In this document: one piece after another, positions 1 through 13,000 of the stretch | How positions within the stretch are numbered: the first letter of the stretch is position 1 | Layout: each line of letters begins with the position of its first letter | NCBI RefSeq assembly: GCF_034702125.1 | Contig: NC_085866.1 | Coordinates: 15,121,815-15,185,814, forward strand | Length of the DNA stretch: 64,000 nucleotides | DNA from: Engraulis encrasicolus | Taxonomy: Eukaryota > Chordata > Actinopteri > Clupeiformes > Engraulidae | Reading direction: 5' to 3' | Program-made: the position numbers and the translations under genes | Notes under the pieces: generated by a model | Database searches by the model: none | What the model saw: only the letters and a program-made list of their open reading frames with translations | What the model was told of the DNA's origin: nothing

Positions 1-2232
1 GGGGGAAACTGGACAATCAGTACAAGAGAAGATCAATGAATTCAGCATCTGCTCCATCAACGTCAATAAGGGCTACAGCAAGCCTGAAGCAATGGATCAC
101 ATACTTAACTTCCTTAAATGTGAAGTAAGTTATTCGGATGGTTACACATGAAGCTCAATTTTCAATTTTAACCATTCACTTGAGTAGCCAGTTGTAGTTC
201 AAGTCGACCAAACAATTATACCTCGAGTCCACTTATGAGGCAGTGGTCTTGACAGTAAGGAGTTATAACTTGTGGAGTACTCGTGAAAATGACTAACAAG
301 TGCGACTGTAAAGCAAGTCTTAATTGTCTTGAAAAGAGTAGACAAGGCCCTATTTAATATGGAATCAACAAAAAGCTGTCACATCCATGGAGGTAGTATA
401 AGACCTGGAGAGAGTGAATAAGTCCCGCCCCCAGTAATTTCAATGGGAAATGCTAGGCTAGTGAATTCAGCCAAATTTGAACGAATTTTTAAGCTTCCAA
501 AATGGAGTTTCATGGAGCTCATTGCCGGGACCAGTTTACTCAGCCAATTACGTGTCACGTTAGTGACTGACGTAAGGTTGACCAGAAAGCTATATGGAAG
601 ACGGGCATTGGATGCATGGAGGTATTATAATGTGCCCAACCACAGACCTATATAGGTCTGTATGCCCAACACTAAACTTGTGCATGTGCTGTGCACCCCC
701 CAATCATCATGAGCGAAGTGGTCCCGGATATGATGTCAATTGGTAAGAATGGCGACGAGGAAGTGCCTTGCTAATCGGCGAAGCTAACCAGACAAATTCT
801 GACCCCCTGGTCACTCAGCTTGATTCATGTTGATTTAATCATTCCACATACCACACACCATGATCATATATGCACAATTATGATTAAGTAATGATACATT
901 TATAACTGATGATTGCTAGCGATTTATAATTGCAAGTGTTATGGGAAAAGATATAGAAAGATCTAACCCATTTTTTAAAATCAAGTTTTAATAAATGCTT
1001 AACAAGGAGGAGTTATTATAAGGTGCTACCATTTTTACTAATGACAGGAGGCTTCTAATTTCTATTTGATTAATTGTGCACACAGGAAGCCAAGCTGAAG
1101 GGGGATGCACACAAAGACATCATGAAAACAAAAAAAGCCATGTATGCAGTAATCAGGGATACCATCAAAGAAAAGATGACTGCGGGCTACATTGGTAAAT
1201 CTATTGGCCTACTGAGCATAAGGGGTACTTGTGGTGCAGAGCATAAATGGTAATGACATGAATGCTACTTGTTTTGTTGTTTGCAGAGGCTGAAAAAGAA
1301 AGCGGGCCAGGATCTGTGGAGAGGAAGAGAAAAGTACTGCAGGAACATGTGGAATCAGTGAAATATCAAATGTTCAGTGATGCAAAGAACAGGACTTTGT
1401 CTTCATTCAGAGAGCTCATGGTTTGTTAAGGCTATGTATGTTATGTGTGGAAACTGTTTCTTAGGATACATTACAATTCAATTCAGCTTCACAAATCAGT
1501 ATGAGGCTTGCATTTCTTCTTTTTAAATAAGGCCCGGATTCAATCAGATTTCAAAAGGAAACTAAGGGGCGCTATGGATCATGCACTGACTGAATACCAG
1601 TCCACTTTCAGCATGGGTAAGTTGGGATATCCACATATCCTCATATGTACAGTAATTCAGTTCTGTATTAAGGGCAGACATTAATTGTGATGTGTTGTAC
1701 GTTCCCATTGTACTGGGAAACGTAGTATTACCGCGCGAATAGACCAGGCGCGATGCGATTCAAGCGACAGAGTGTAGCAGCAAGCGATACGAGCGATTGA
1801 GGAGACTAGAGTATGTCTGTACAGGCAGAGGGCAAAGCATTCAAGCATTCCCATTGGCTGTGGTCACTGACCTCTATACAGTCATTGGCTGTCGCGGCTT
1901 GTCGCCGAACCGCGTCATAGAAAGTTGAAAGGATTTCAACTTCAAACTGTCGCCCTCGTCGCGCAAATCGCTCTAGTCTCCAGAATCACTTTTGTCGCGC
2001 GACTCAATACAAAGTCAATTACTTCCGTCGCTTGCCTCGCTCAGATCGCCGCTGGTGTATTTCTGCGGTTTGTCCAAATGTTTTGTCAGGGTCTGAGATC
2101 TCTGCCTCAGAATCACCTCGTTATCTTATATGGGTTGTGTTCTTGTTTGCAGATGTCCAAAGTGAAATAGAGAAGATGGAGCAGTTGGAAAAGGAGAAAA
2201 AGGAGTTATTCGAGCAGTTGTCTGCAGAATAG
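1..2232 (+). CDS. Gene A: 3' end of a SLIP-GC (NUGGC)-like GTPase gene
   Basis: Only the last five coding exons are in the window: 1-124 (cut; six bases of the exon missing compared with gene C), 1086-1194, 1287-1420, 1532-1616 and 2153-2232, ending in TAG. All introns have GT..AG ends and the phases match the same exons in genes B and C. The encoded piece begins with a segment containing GQSVQEKINEFSICSIN, continues as Lys/Glu-rich helices and ends in a predicted coiled coil with the tail EQLSAE. It is the all-helical C-terminal part; the GTPase domain lies upstream of the window. The sequence is much closer to gene C than to B, introns included. The unusual donor ATG|GTTTGT after 1420 recurs in B and C. 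Family assignment rests on homology to B and C within the window. Confidence 0.85.
1730..2057. mobile_element. Interspersed element, first of two copies (TACCGCG ends)
   Basis: This block is about 90% identical by eye to 41171-41494. It sits in the last intron of gene A, while the homologous intron of gene C (around 48790-48800) lacks it, so C shows an empty site. The ends look like TACCGCG..CGCGGTA in the second copy. The element is GC-rich and has many CGCG and TCGC strings. No coding frame is supported. Confidence 0.6.
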
Positions 2233-2750
2233 TAGGCAAAGACATAATGTGGGAAATACACAATGTGATTTTTATTGGAAATGGTATGACAGAAATGTTG
2301 TATACTTTCTGTAGATAATGGGCACAAGTGAAAATAACACAATAGCCAAGTTGAGTTTGCTATAAATTTGTACACTTCTCTCCTCTGGCATACATTTTGT
2401 GACTTTACATGTGGTCACACAGATATTGTTTTTAAACCAAATACAAAATCTGATGGAGTGGAGATCAGAAATTGGGGATTTTTATCATTTGAACTTGTGG
2501 TGAGATTATAATACTACTGCTTCACCATGTTTATTTTTTAGGGTGCTTTGTGCTTCACTGTTTATATTCATCTTTTTTAATGTAAACTAAAAACAATTAC
2601 ATGTATTATCATTTTAAGTCCTCTAAATATGAAAACTATAGTCTTCTATGTTACATATAATGGTTTGTTGTTGCGATGAAAGATTTTCCAAACGTCTAAG
2701 ACAGGGTTTGAGAGGTATGAAGATGTCATTTAGTTATGTCATAAAGTTAA

Positions 2751-3399
2751 AGGAGAAGTCCACTTTTTTGAATATTAAGGCCATTTTCTGAGTGGTCTGT
2801 AATGTTTTAGAGTCCCCCTCACCGTTTATTTCATGTTTGCTGCACTCTCTGTTATTTGGCTGATTTGGATTTTATCTCAACCAGCTTTAGAATGGCCGTC
2901 TATGGGCACCTGCAACTCTGTTCTTAAAATCACCTTAAACATTTGTTTTTGGAAGTCTACAGCTCCCAAAGTGGTTAGGGGTGCTCACTAGCAGTCCCTA
3001 ACAAGTTTCAAGGCGAAATATGGCTTCTTCCATTTTTTATTTGCCATTTTGTGAAAGAAAGTGAAAGTGAAAGTGAAACTTAACTTACAAATTCCTACAT
3101 AAAACACACATAAAACACGACAGATGCCATATTTCGCTACAAAAATTGTTAAGGAACACCAGTGAATACTGCTGAACACTTGGTGAGTTGCATATTCTTG
3201 AAAACAAATGTTAAAGGTGATTTTAAGAACAGAATTGCACATGCCCATAGACGGCCATTCTAAAGCTGGTTGAGATCAAATTAAAATTAGCCAAATAACA
3301 GAGACTGCAGCAAACATAAAATAAACGGTGAAGAGGACTCTAAAATATTGTAGACAACTCAGAAAATGGGCTTAATGTTAAAAAAACTGGACTTCNCCT
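2751..3399. mobile_element. TTAA-flanked foldback MITE
   Basis: The arms are inverted repeats of about 200 bp, beginning AGGAGAAGTCC and ending GGACTTCNCCT, with TTAA on both sides (2747-2750 and 3400-3403). TTAA target duplication is typical of piggyBac and Kolobok elements. There is no transposase frame. The single N of the window lies at 3396 in the right terminus. Confidence 0.8.
3053..3080 (+). promoter_or_regulatory. ISRE/IRF-like tandem motif
   Basis: The stretch is GAAAGAAAGT followed by GAAAGTGAAAGTGAAACT, i.e. overlapping GAAANNGAAA units that match the interferon-stimulated response element in the + orientation. It lies in the loop of the TTAA MITE in the 3' flank of gene A, about 2.2 kb upstream of the candidate first exon of gene B. 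The match is seen directly; function is inference. Confidence 0.4.
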
Positions 3400-3573
3400 T
3401 TAATTTCCTACAGCATTTAGTGTTTCGTTCACATTTCTTTTGGATGTTTCATCGATTTGCAGAGGCATGCTTATTTCAATATTCACAAACAAGGCTGCAT
3501 TATTGCGGCAATTGAGTGGTTTTATGCATGTAAATAAATATTTGTTTTTCACAAGGGCACGGTTGTCACTTTC

Positions 3574-3960
3574 TTAAAGGTACACTGTGCAGGAAATGGT
3601 CAAAAAAGGTACTGCAACTATGCTGCTCATTGAAACTGGGCTGCCCATTGCCAAATTTGATCTTTACTTGAAAGTTTACTAAGTAATAAACAAATATTTT
3701 CTAGTAAGATCCAAGTACATTTTTACAGCTAAAAATGGCTATTTTTGGAAATTCAAAATGCCGGACCATGGAGAAGACCCCCCTTTTCATGTATGAAAAG
3801 TGCAATTTTTCCAGTCCTAATGAATTATAATTTGATGGTGGTGGTCAGTGCAGGCTATAGGCCTACAAAAATGTGACCTGCACTTCTTTTTGGATGGTAT
3901 TTTCGGACGATTAGGGTTCCTGCACCTCTTTTTTTCCCACTTCAAGCACTTTTGATTAAA
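3574..3960. mobile_element. TIR element, GGTACACTGTGCAGGAAATGG family, copy 1
   Basis: It starts at TTAAAGGTACACTGTGCAGG. The homologous site in C (50350-50360) reads TTTCTTAAGGGCGGG without it, so this is an insertion specific to A. Related fragments are at 23830-24060, 41500-41703 and 59537-59622. The right boundary is uncertain. Confidence 0.6.
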
Positions 3961-4017
3961 AAGCATAAAATGTTCCATGATTGACTATATTCCACCTGAG
4001 TGTGCCCAAAGCTCTCA

Positions 4018-4018
<1 letters not shown>

Positions 4019-4072
<54 letters not shown>
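4019..4072. repeat. (AC)n microsatellite
   Basis: About 27 AC units in a row. The flanking sequence aligns with the flank of the (AC)n at 51143-51168 downstream of gene C, so the two are paralogous loci within the duplicated segment. Confidence 0.95.
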
Positions 4073-4074
<2 letters not shown>

Positions 4075-4599
4075 TGCTGCTATGGCTGTTATTAACCATC
4101 TATAAGCTTGGGGGGCTGCTTGCCTAGCCTGATAACAAGATGCGCCTCTGAGAATTACAATGCCTCTTCCGACCATTCCCTTATTTACTGTCAGATAGCA
4201 CAAAAATCCATAAAACTGCTTAGTAGACATGATCAGATGTATGATCTGATTCCACTCCATGATGAAAAACAATAAAATCATGAGGGCATTTTTAGAGTAG
4301 CCTAGGCTACATCTTCAGGTAGGTACCTCCACATAAGCACTTTAAAGGTTTGTCTCTACATTAGACCTAGGCCTACAGTTTTGAATTCAGGTGCTTCTAC
4401 AATTTGAACTTTAAGGGTAGGCATACTTATTATAGGTTATTTCATCAGTCAAGAAATCTATGATCACCAGGGGTTGTTTTCATTTCCGTAATAATTCACA
4501 AAGTAGCCTATTGAAGATATCTGTGTGTGTTTTTTTCCCATTGTCTATGGTATGCTGGTGAACAGAATTGCAGCAGCTGGTGTTGCCCACGAAAGCAGA

Positions 4600-5290
4600 T
4601 CAGTTTTTGGTGTCCAAGAGTAAACAACATCTACTCCCAGATTCTAAGTGATGAGCGTCCTGATTCCCAGAGCCATCTAATATCAGAGTTACGCCACTCC
4701 CATAGACCTCTATGGACCAATCTTTCCACAGCAATGGCGGCTCTCATGGAGCCTCACGGAGAGTTAACATGGAAATCCCCATTGACTTTAGTTCTATTAG
4801 AAGTTACTTAGTTCCAGGAGGTGGCGGTATAACACAGAAAATGTGGTAAAGGTCATGTAATGTGTTTGTACTTAATCTTTGTTTGGTATGTGATGGTTCT
4901 GTCTTAGTTTCCAAGAACAGAAGTTTACTGTTAAGAAACATTTTAATCAACGTGAATCACATCACCAACCGACTTCCTGGTCCCCGGTTTGCGCAACTCT
5001 GTTATTAGATGGCTCTGCTGATTCCTATTTGCAAAACTTCCTGGTTTTGCACTGTACTTTCTGTCTGGTACTACGATTTTTAAACTCCACCTTTTACTTG
5101 CGCCTTCCACCAAACAACAGATGGCAGGAAACGGCAACCACGCCCAACGCGTCAAGACGGAATGTTCTTTACGCTCATATTTTACCTTTGAGCATCAAGG
5201 AAGCAATTCATGTCAATCAATCTTATCCAAGACAGTTGATGGCTGAACTCCGGTTTAATTAAGATGTCTTCTGTAGGAATATTCTAGACA
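4600..5290. repeat. Foldback repeat between genes A and B
   Basis: Positions 4671-4697 and 4988-5015 are inverted copies of a sequence containing GCCATCTAATATCAGAG. The left half holds short open frames that are not conserved elsewhere. No gene is supported; the region is probably a MITE-derived palindrome upstream of the candidate first exon of gene B. Confidence 0.45.
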
Positions 5291-5354
5291 ATGCGAGTTG
5301 AAATGGAAAGCAAAGCACGCCAGACTCGACGGACCATGAATGCACCACCAAAAT
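5291..5354 (+). CDS. Candidate first coding exon of gene B
   Basis: An ATG opens 21 codons (MRVEMESKARQTRRTMNAPP then K) and ends with one extra base before a possible donor GTAGGC. Gene B's AIG1 exon can begin at 7109 after TTGCAG and needs exactly one base from upstream. Joining them gives a sequence running into LRIVLLG, which is how GIMAP domains usually begin. The basic, Arg/Lys-rich stretch would be an N-terminal extension. The donor is weak and no equivalent was found upstream of gene C, so this is a phase-compatible proposal, not an established exon. Confidence 0.35.
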
Positions 5355-6658
5355 GTAGGCTATGTGACATTTATCTTATTTTAAATTAAGTAATGCCACG
5401 GTAACGTCCTTGATGATCTTACTCACCGTGGAAATCTAGGCTAGGTCGTATGCATTGTGGTTTTCGCTTGGATTTCTGTTGTGTTAAATGGGGGGGGGGG
5501 GGAGAATATGCGTGTAGCCTATATCCGTTTATCTATATTTGGACAGACTGTCAAACATTGTCAGACATCCCATCTCCGAGATGCTTATCGACCCTCGACA
5601 ATTAAAACGGCATTAGTGTCAAAACACGTATATGTTTATGTCCTTTATATCGTCCAGTCTGCATAGAACATCTGGCCTACTATTTTTCCAGGGATTTTTG
5701 TAGGGTGTCCTACTAGTGTGTGCTCGCGCAAAACTATTCCACGCATGCCGCGAGTCATTATCTATCTCTGTCCTCTCCCGCATTGCCAATTGGGAAAAAA
5801 ATAACTTGCAATGCACAGTCTAAAAGCAGGGATATTTTATCTGACTCGCGGGCATTGGGGAGCCGCTATCAATATCAGGGAGACTCCCTGAACAGTTCAG
5901 GCTGAACTTCAGGGAGACTTGGGATGTCTGCTTCATACTGTGCAGATGTGTTGAACTTGTGTGGTAGACTATTTTTGTGTGTGCGTCGACTAAACTTAGA
6001 CCAGGGCTCTTGCAGCCGAAAATTCAGTTTGATACCCCAATCCGTTAAACCGGAACTGAATAAATCAGGACACATTTAAAAACGGTAGGCTACTGAATTG
6101 GCGTTGGCGCGTGGTTACTTTCTCTTTCAAAGAGACCCGTCCAGTGCGGGGGGCGCCCCCTAGGCGTGTGAATCAGAATGGCGAAAATTTAACAGGGACA
6201 CTCGCCGGTGAGAAAGGCTACTGAAGACATCTTGCAGCATCAATGTGACTGTAGAAACCACTGTCACTTCTGCACACACGTGTGTATAGTGAGTCTGAGA
6301 GGGCAGAAGCACTTCTCTGAAAGTTGGGCTAAATAGGGGACTTTTCAGTTTGAGTGTCATGATATACCTTGCTTTAAAACCCCAAAACTAGGATATTCTA
6401 AAAGGTTTACATCACAGCTAAAATTAGGCACATACATCCTTGATTGATAATTCGTTATTTCCATCTATGTGATTTTGTGCATGTTGAGCATTTGTAGGCA
6501 AGTTGGCACAAGGTGGGGTTGGCACACATTTAAATTGCGTTACATTAGGGTTCTGTTAGGCCACCATACCTACAATGACAGATTTTATAGTGCTATAGGT
6601 ACTAGATTGTGAATGACAGAAACGTGGATGATTAATGTTTTTTTCTGTAGGTGTAGTG
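5355..6658. other. Gene-poor stretch, possible first intron of gene B
   Basis: It holds a 13-base G run (5490-5502) and short unconserved frames. I see no exon, RNA gene or clear element here. Confidence 0.4.
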
Positions 6659-6988
6659 CAGTGGTTCTTAACCTGGGGTGCGGGCACCCCCTGGGGGTGC
6701 GCCAGAGATTTCAGGGGGTGCGCGGAATTTTGTTTGTGTTGAGGTTGTGACCAAAATTCTGCTTCCAAACATTATAATTAGGCCAAATTAAGACCAAATT
6801 TAAAAATGTTTTCGTCATGTAAATTCATTTAAGTATTGGTCAATGTCTGAAGTAAGAATCATTGTAATTAATCACTTAAATCATTTTTTTGGTGCGTATA
6901 CACGTGTAGACATTTGGGATGGGGGTGCAAGGCTTGTCTTGGGAACAGCTAAGGGGGTGCATTCAGAAAAAAAGGTTAAGAACCACTG
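6659..6988. mobile_element. hAT-type MITE with perfect 8-bp target duplication
   Basis: The terminal inverted repeats are CAGTGGTTCTTAACC and GGTTAAGAACCACTG. The target duplication GTGTAGTG is intact at 6651-6658 and 6989-6996. The internal part is G-rich with GGGGGTGC repeats. It is non-autonomous, with no transposase. Confidence 0.88.
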
Positions 6989-7089
6989 GTGTAGTGTATA
7001 AGTTTATTTTAAATGTGACACACCAAAAGGTATGCCTATGTTATAATTTCACTTTTTGATACTCTTATCATAATCTTACATAATGCTAT

Positions 7090-10000
7090 ATGAAAACATG
7101 TCTTGCAGTGAGGATTGTATTGCTGGGGGACAATAAGCTGGACAATGCTCAAATGGGAAACCTCATTCTTGGGAGAGATGCTTTGCAAACGGAAGGTCTT
7201 GAAGACTCTCTGGAAGAAGCCAGTGAGCGAGTCAGAGGTCAGGTTGGTGACCGAGTCGTCACCATCATCAACCCTCCTGACCTGTTTCATTCAAATGACA
7301 TACAGCTCACAGCTAGAGCAAAAGAGTGCATGGACCTGTCTGCTCCGGGGCCTCATGCCTTCGTCCTTGTGCTGCAGCCAGAGAACTTCTTAGAGGAAAA
7401 CAGAGACCAGGTGGAATCCATACTGCGTGAGCTTAACAAGGATGCCCTGAAGTACACCATTCTGCTTCCCACTGTCCGAAGTGCACAATGCAACCCTGAT
7501 TTTTTCCTTGCTGAAAGAGATGATTCTTTTGGTCAGATGTTAAGAGATTGTGAGATGAGACTTTACACATTTCACCAGAGTTCGGTGGTCAATCTCTTTG
7601 AGATTGTTGACCGTATGATAGAGAAAAATGGGGGCTGTTATCTGAGGACAGACGTTCCACCAGGGACCTTACTTCAGGCAGGAATCAAACACAGCCAGAA
7701 AAGAAAGAGAGTAGAAGACGGTGAGAAAATCAATTTAATATACGTATTCATGTTAAACATATTTCTCAACTGAAAAATAGTCTTGTATACAGGTAACAAT
7801 ACTTGTTCTGATAATTCATTACAACTGCACTTCAGTATTCCAGTGTCAAGACTTAACGTATGACTTAAAACACTTATAACGTATAAACTTACCAGTGGCC
7901 GCTTGAAATGGGTGGAAACCAGTTTGATTTTTGGAATGTTCTAGAAGGAGGTAGAGGCTTGTTGTCATGTTGAAGTCCATACTGCTGCCCAAAATCAAAT
8001 AATGTTTACAACCAATGAAAAAGAATGCTTCAGGCCTCCCAATCCCATGGGGTAGTGAAGCCCTTTTGGTCTCTTTGAAGGGTTTAAATTTAAGCTTAAT
8101 AACAATAAGACATACTGAACGTAATGCATCTCTCATTTCTTCTTACTCTGTGTTTAGAGTTGATTTTGCAGAGTGTGTAGAGTTGCATGCATCACACTAA
8201 AACATTACACAAATGTGTAAATGTATTCTTTCCATCATAAACCACATTATTTAACTGATCTTAGAGATAGCTTACATATGTATTTTAATGCTTACAGACG
8301 CAGAGATCATACAGCAAGGACAAGGAGTTATGGTACAGGTTCAAAGTAAACTTCAGAAGAAACTCAAGGACCATGGCAGCACAACACTTACTGACTATAT
8401 TAGGTATGTGCCTGCTTCCGTACAAATAAGCAATAGGCAACTTTAACAGCCCAGAGTCTTTCTTACCTCCTGTCTTTCATCAGTTTCTGATATCTCTCTT
8501 CTTTGTGTGTCTTATGTATCCTCTCTTAGACTTAATGTATTCTTTATTTGCCTCTGCCTGGCCATTCAGTCAGGTTCACAGTTTCAATTGCAAGCATGCT
8601 CAAATTCAGGGATGGTTATTGCTGTCGTAAGGTGCATGTCCAATTGAAGTCTTCACATGAAGTAGGAAACACCCCACTTTCTTGCTTATTCTCTTTACTG
8701 AAAAGCTTACAGGGAAAATACTTTGCAAATAGGGTCAGCAGTCTCTATACTGGTCTTATAACCACTCCAAGCATGGAAAAGAACTACATTTTCTTCCAAG
8801 CCAAGAGAGGAGACCCACTTAGCTCAATTTTATCTGTGATGGCAAGGTTCCATGTACAGTCACAAAGCATCTTATAGTGTTTGCAGGACGAGACTGAGAG
8901 TAAAAAATGGATTGAGCATTTTCCACAAGGCATTGAGGGAGACATGTAAACCTGACATTTTTTTTTATACTGGCAGTTTAACCGCAATGCCCAAAATGCT
9001 TCATTTGTAGCCTTGCTAGGATGTATAATGCCCTATCCAATAACTAGTTTTAAGTGTAATTAATAATTGGATACACCTTGGGGAAATGGGCGTTACTCTT
9101 CCTAACAAGGTTAGGACACTTCACTTTGAGAAATACCCAGTGTTAACTTTCAGCACCACAGGTGTAGACAGCGGCCCTTAAGAATGCTCTTAGTTGCTGT
9201 GCACTCGCATTCACAGACAATGATGTTAGTTTGGGAAACAGGTGTAGAAAATATAAGAACGTTCATAGAATCAATTTTAACGTTGCATTTAAACCCAAGA
9301 TCCATCAGTATCGGGAAATGCACCCCTGATCAATTAAGCTAAACTTGACCTCACTTCATATTTGTTCTCAATCTGGACTGAATCTTGTTCTCAATCTTGA
9401 TCTGCCCTTGGGCTTGAACATTACTTATGCTTTTTTGATCCAAGGTCATGGTCCCCTTATTTGTCCTGTCATTACATTTTCCTTTTCTGGCTTTGACCGA
9501 TCTGGTATCTGCATATTTTTCCAAAATGCTAGCTAGCATTTCTAAATGCTAAATGCACTCTGAATGCTGGAAAATTCTAGACTTTCTATGTTTTTAAACA
9601 GTGTTGCTATTGATGCCGTCTGTTTGTACACAGTGCCAGTATCTCAGACTTGCAAAAGATACCAACACAGAAAACTACCGTTGGAGTGTTTGGTCCAACA
9701 GGTTGTGGGAAAAGCTCCCTGCTAAATGCCATCCTGGGAGAGCCTGACCTGCTACCAACAGGGTCAGTGGAAGCCTGTACATCAGTAATCATACAGGTGG
9801 AAGCCAAGACTGAGGAAAACGACTACAGAGCGACTATTGATTTCATCTCAGAAGAGGTTTAATTATATTATATTATTACTATTCCTATTTTGAATCATAC
9901 TTACTCAGTATCTTATTGGTAATATCAAAACTTTCTTTGCTAATTTGTAGGAATGGCGCAAAGAGCTGAAAAGCCTGCTTAGTTATCTGGAAGAGCCCAA

Positions 10001-13000
10001 GGAGGAGAGGAATGAAAACATTTGCAAGATGGCAGAAGGAAAGATTAAAGCATTGTGTGGCCAGAATGCAAGTAGAAAAAGCTATAATGAGCTTCTGAGA
10101 TACAATGATTGTAAAATTATCAACCTTCTGAGATCGGGTAACAAATCTTTCTCAAATTCTCAGGTAAGTTACAACACAATGCAGTTCTTATAGCACTGCA
10201 TTTTGTGGCTGTCTGTTGTGTTGTAGGCCTACAAAGGTTTTGAGCTTTACACTTTTACTTATGGGGAACAGTAAAAAGTTGATAATCGTAGAGGGTGAAA
10301 GCAAAATACAGCGTTTTCTGCGTGCCTTCAAATGGTTCTGAAACAGTAAAGAGAGGATTAATGATGTTTTCCCCTTGGTACTTAGTTTTGATGTGTGATG
10401 CCTGTGATAAAAATGAAGAACAATTTGGTGCAAGTTTCAGTGATCTTCAGCTGACTCTCTAGGATTACTTTATAACCTCACTCTGTTATGCCCTTGGAGT
10501 AATTTTGCAGGGCTATCATCACTTGGGACAGAAGCACCACTACTAAACTGTCTTTCTCTGACCATGCATTTGTGAACATCAAGACTTTTAGAAGCGGTTT
10601 TGTAACAGACAAACTGTTTAAACTCCCGCACACAGACCATTTTGATGTCTTGCAATTTGTTTGGTTAGTGACCCATGCGTCCACCTATGCACCTGCCAGC
10701 TAAGGTGTGCGAAAAAATCACAAGTTAAACATAGAAATGCTTTTGCAATCCTTCAGAGAGTTATACAAATCGATGACTCTTGATCTTAGGTCTTAAGAGG
10801 TATATTTTGACCAAGGCATGGGGCACATCAGACAGTGCCTGTCCATTTACCCATTGATGCCTTACGCAACATTCAGGCTCATTTGAGATTTGAGACAACT
10901 TTATTAAAATTCTCTGTTTGAGATGAATGAACACATTCTAATGAAAGATGAGTGTCTTAGTGTTAAAATGCAACTTAGTGCATATTTTTATGTGCTTCAG
11001 AAGCTGAGATATTTAGGTTTTCATAGGCTGAGGTCAGCTTTTCTTAAGAAGGGCTCAGGCATTCAGCACCCTTTTTTGCAGGTGCCTTAGGCGCCAATGG
11101 GTTAAGACATAATTCTTAACTGGTGTCCGTTTTCCATTGGACAGGGCAGCTAAAAGCAACACCCGAGTGATTGACTTTGAAATGTCTCATATTGTGTTTG
11201 TCTAATCTTCTCTAATAAGCTTTTGAAGAATCCTTACATATTCCTCCCTTACATCTTATGGTCAGTAGAAATAATGATAACATATAACTATTTGAGTGGT
11301 ATTAGTTAAAGCAGACACTGTTTGCGCCTTCTTGTGATTTTCAGAAAGATCAGACCGTGTTGTATGACCAATTTCGACACAAATCCTCTCACTGTATTTA
11401 GGATTTGTTGTCATTATTCCTCTCAAACCTGTGGTTCCTTATGTCATCTATAAACAGGCCCGGGCTCTCTGTAAAGAAATCAGACCCTACATTAGGCATT
11501 GTGAGGATGACTTTGGGAAACTCTACTGGCCAATTGTAAAATCTGTAAACATTGAAGTTCCCAGAAATAAAGAACTTCCGGAGAACATTGTGCTTGTTGA
11601 CCTTCCTGGAAATGGAGATTACAATCAGACAAGAGATGAGATGTGGAAAGAGGTAAATACAGTGATTATAATTGCCTTCTCAGCACTGTTCTAGAGAAGT
11701 TGAACAATATGTAATCAGCTGTGATGTTTCCTTGGTTTTCTTTTGTTTCAGACATAATAAACATTTATCCTTTTCTGACATGTTTCGACGGTGCAATGGG
11801 GGTGGGGTGTGTGTGTGTGTGTGTGTGTGTGTGAGGGGGGGGGGGGTGCTGGGAATAGATGTTCGGAACAGACTCTGTGAGAAGAGCCACTGGAGGAAAA
11901 GCATAAAGCTTCCTACTCGGCCAGGGGTGCACCAGGGTGACTATGCCCAGGCCAGTCTCACAGGGACCCTCTTTTGAAAACAGCATTATAATTATTACTA
12001 CACAGTGTGAAGAATTGCGTGTGGAATTACGAATCGAACAAAATTTCTAATACAAAGGCGCGAACGCCATATCTACCTTCACCCAATTATTACCACACAA
12101 AAAGTATATCCTGAGATTAGGGCACTTTCGTGGAACCCCATTCATTCTGTACGCAAAAATCAAGCGCCCCCACATGGAGTGGAATTGCAACCAAACCACC
12201 TCGTAAGAAAATCGGAAATGTATTGTGAGAGTAGAGTAGAGTAACTTTATTGATCCCCGAGGGGAAATTCAGGAATAGAAGAGTACTGTGAGTGAGACTT
12301 CTGTTCCAAGACTTTCTGTGGTACCCAATAAGACCTAACCATTAGGCCATGCATGTGGTGTCCCTATATAATATGCATATGGTCAGTGAATTAATCTCAA
12401 TTTCCAGAGATAAACTGCTATGGCAAGACTTGACAGCCACAGTTACAAAACTTGTGACAGTTACTGTACCTCTGAAATATTTTTTACTAATGAAATGATA
12501 TATGTATTCTTTTGTACTGACATGTATTTTGAATTATATCTTAGTACTCTTCAAATCATCTCTTTGTCTTTAGATGCTGAAGGAGTGTACAGCTGTGTGG
12601 ATAGTGAGTGATATCAATCGGGCCGTATCTGACAAAGCTGCCTGGGAGATTCTCGACACCAATATGACAGACATGGAGCAGGGAGGAGAATGCATCAGCA
12701 TTGCATTCATCTGCACTAAAAGTGATAAAATGGAGGCACAGTCTTATATGAGGTAATTTCTGCCACAGGGAGTGGCAGGGAATGGCTGACCAATCCGATT
12801 TTTCATGCAGTGTATAATGAACTTCATGCTCACATTTCAAATGAAGTGGAGTGAAAGTACAATTTCTGTTAATAAATATTTACAAATGCAAATACTTAAT
12901 TAGTATTTGAGCCAACTGTCCACCTGTTCTGTCCACCATTTGTATACAAGCATTATTATTGCATTTCAAAATTTAGAAGCTACAAACTGTAGATGATGTA

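Larger units (their letters stand above)
2233..3538 (+). other. 3' UTR of gene A with AATAAA at 3533-3538
   Basis: The sequence aligns with the 3' flank of gene C (48936-50313), including the shared end TAAATAAATATTTGTTTTTC around the AATAAA hexamer. A 649-bp TTAA-flanked element (2751-3399) is inserted in A but not in C. UTR status is inferred from conservation and the polyadenylation hexamer; no transcript evidence is available. Confidence 0.55.

Noticed and set aside
2032..2152. Upstream extension of the last gene A exon
   Set aside because: The open frame extends upstream into an inserted repeat; the acceptor TTTGCAG at 2152 and the matching exons in B and C set the true start at 2153.
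4015..4281. Minus-strand frame with a Cys-Val tail
   Set aside because: The tail is a translation of the (AC)n microsatellite.
7846..8136. 96-codon minus-strand frame in the gene B intron
   Set aside because: No homology signs, not conserved in C, no plausible splice context.
8548..8877. 109-codon frame in a gene B intron
   Set aside because: It lies between exons 8298-8403 and 9634-9856, has no family motif and no counterpart in gene C.
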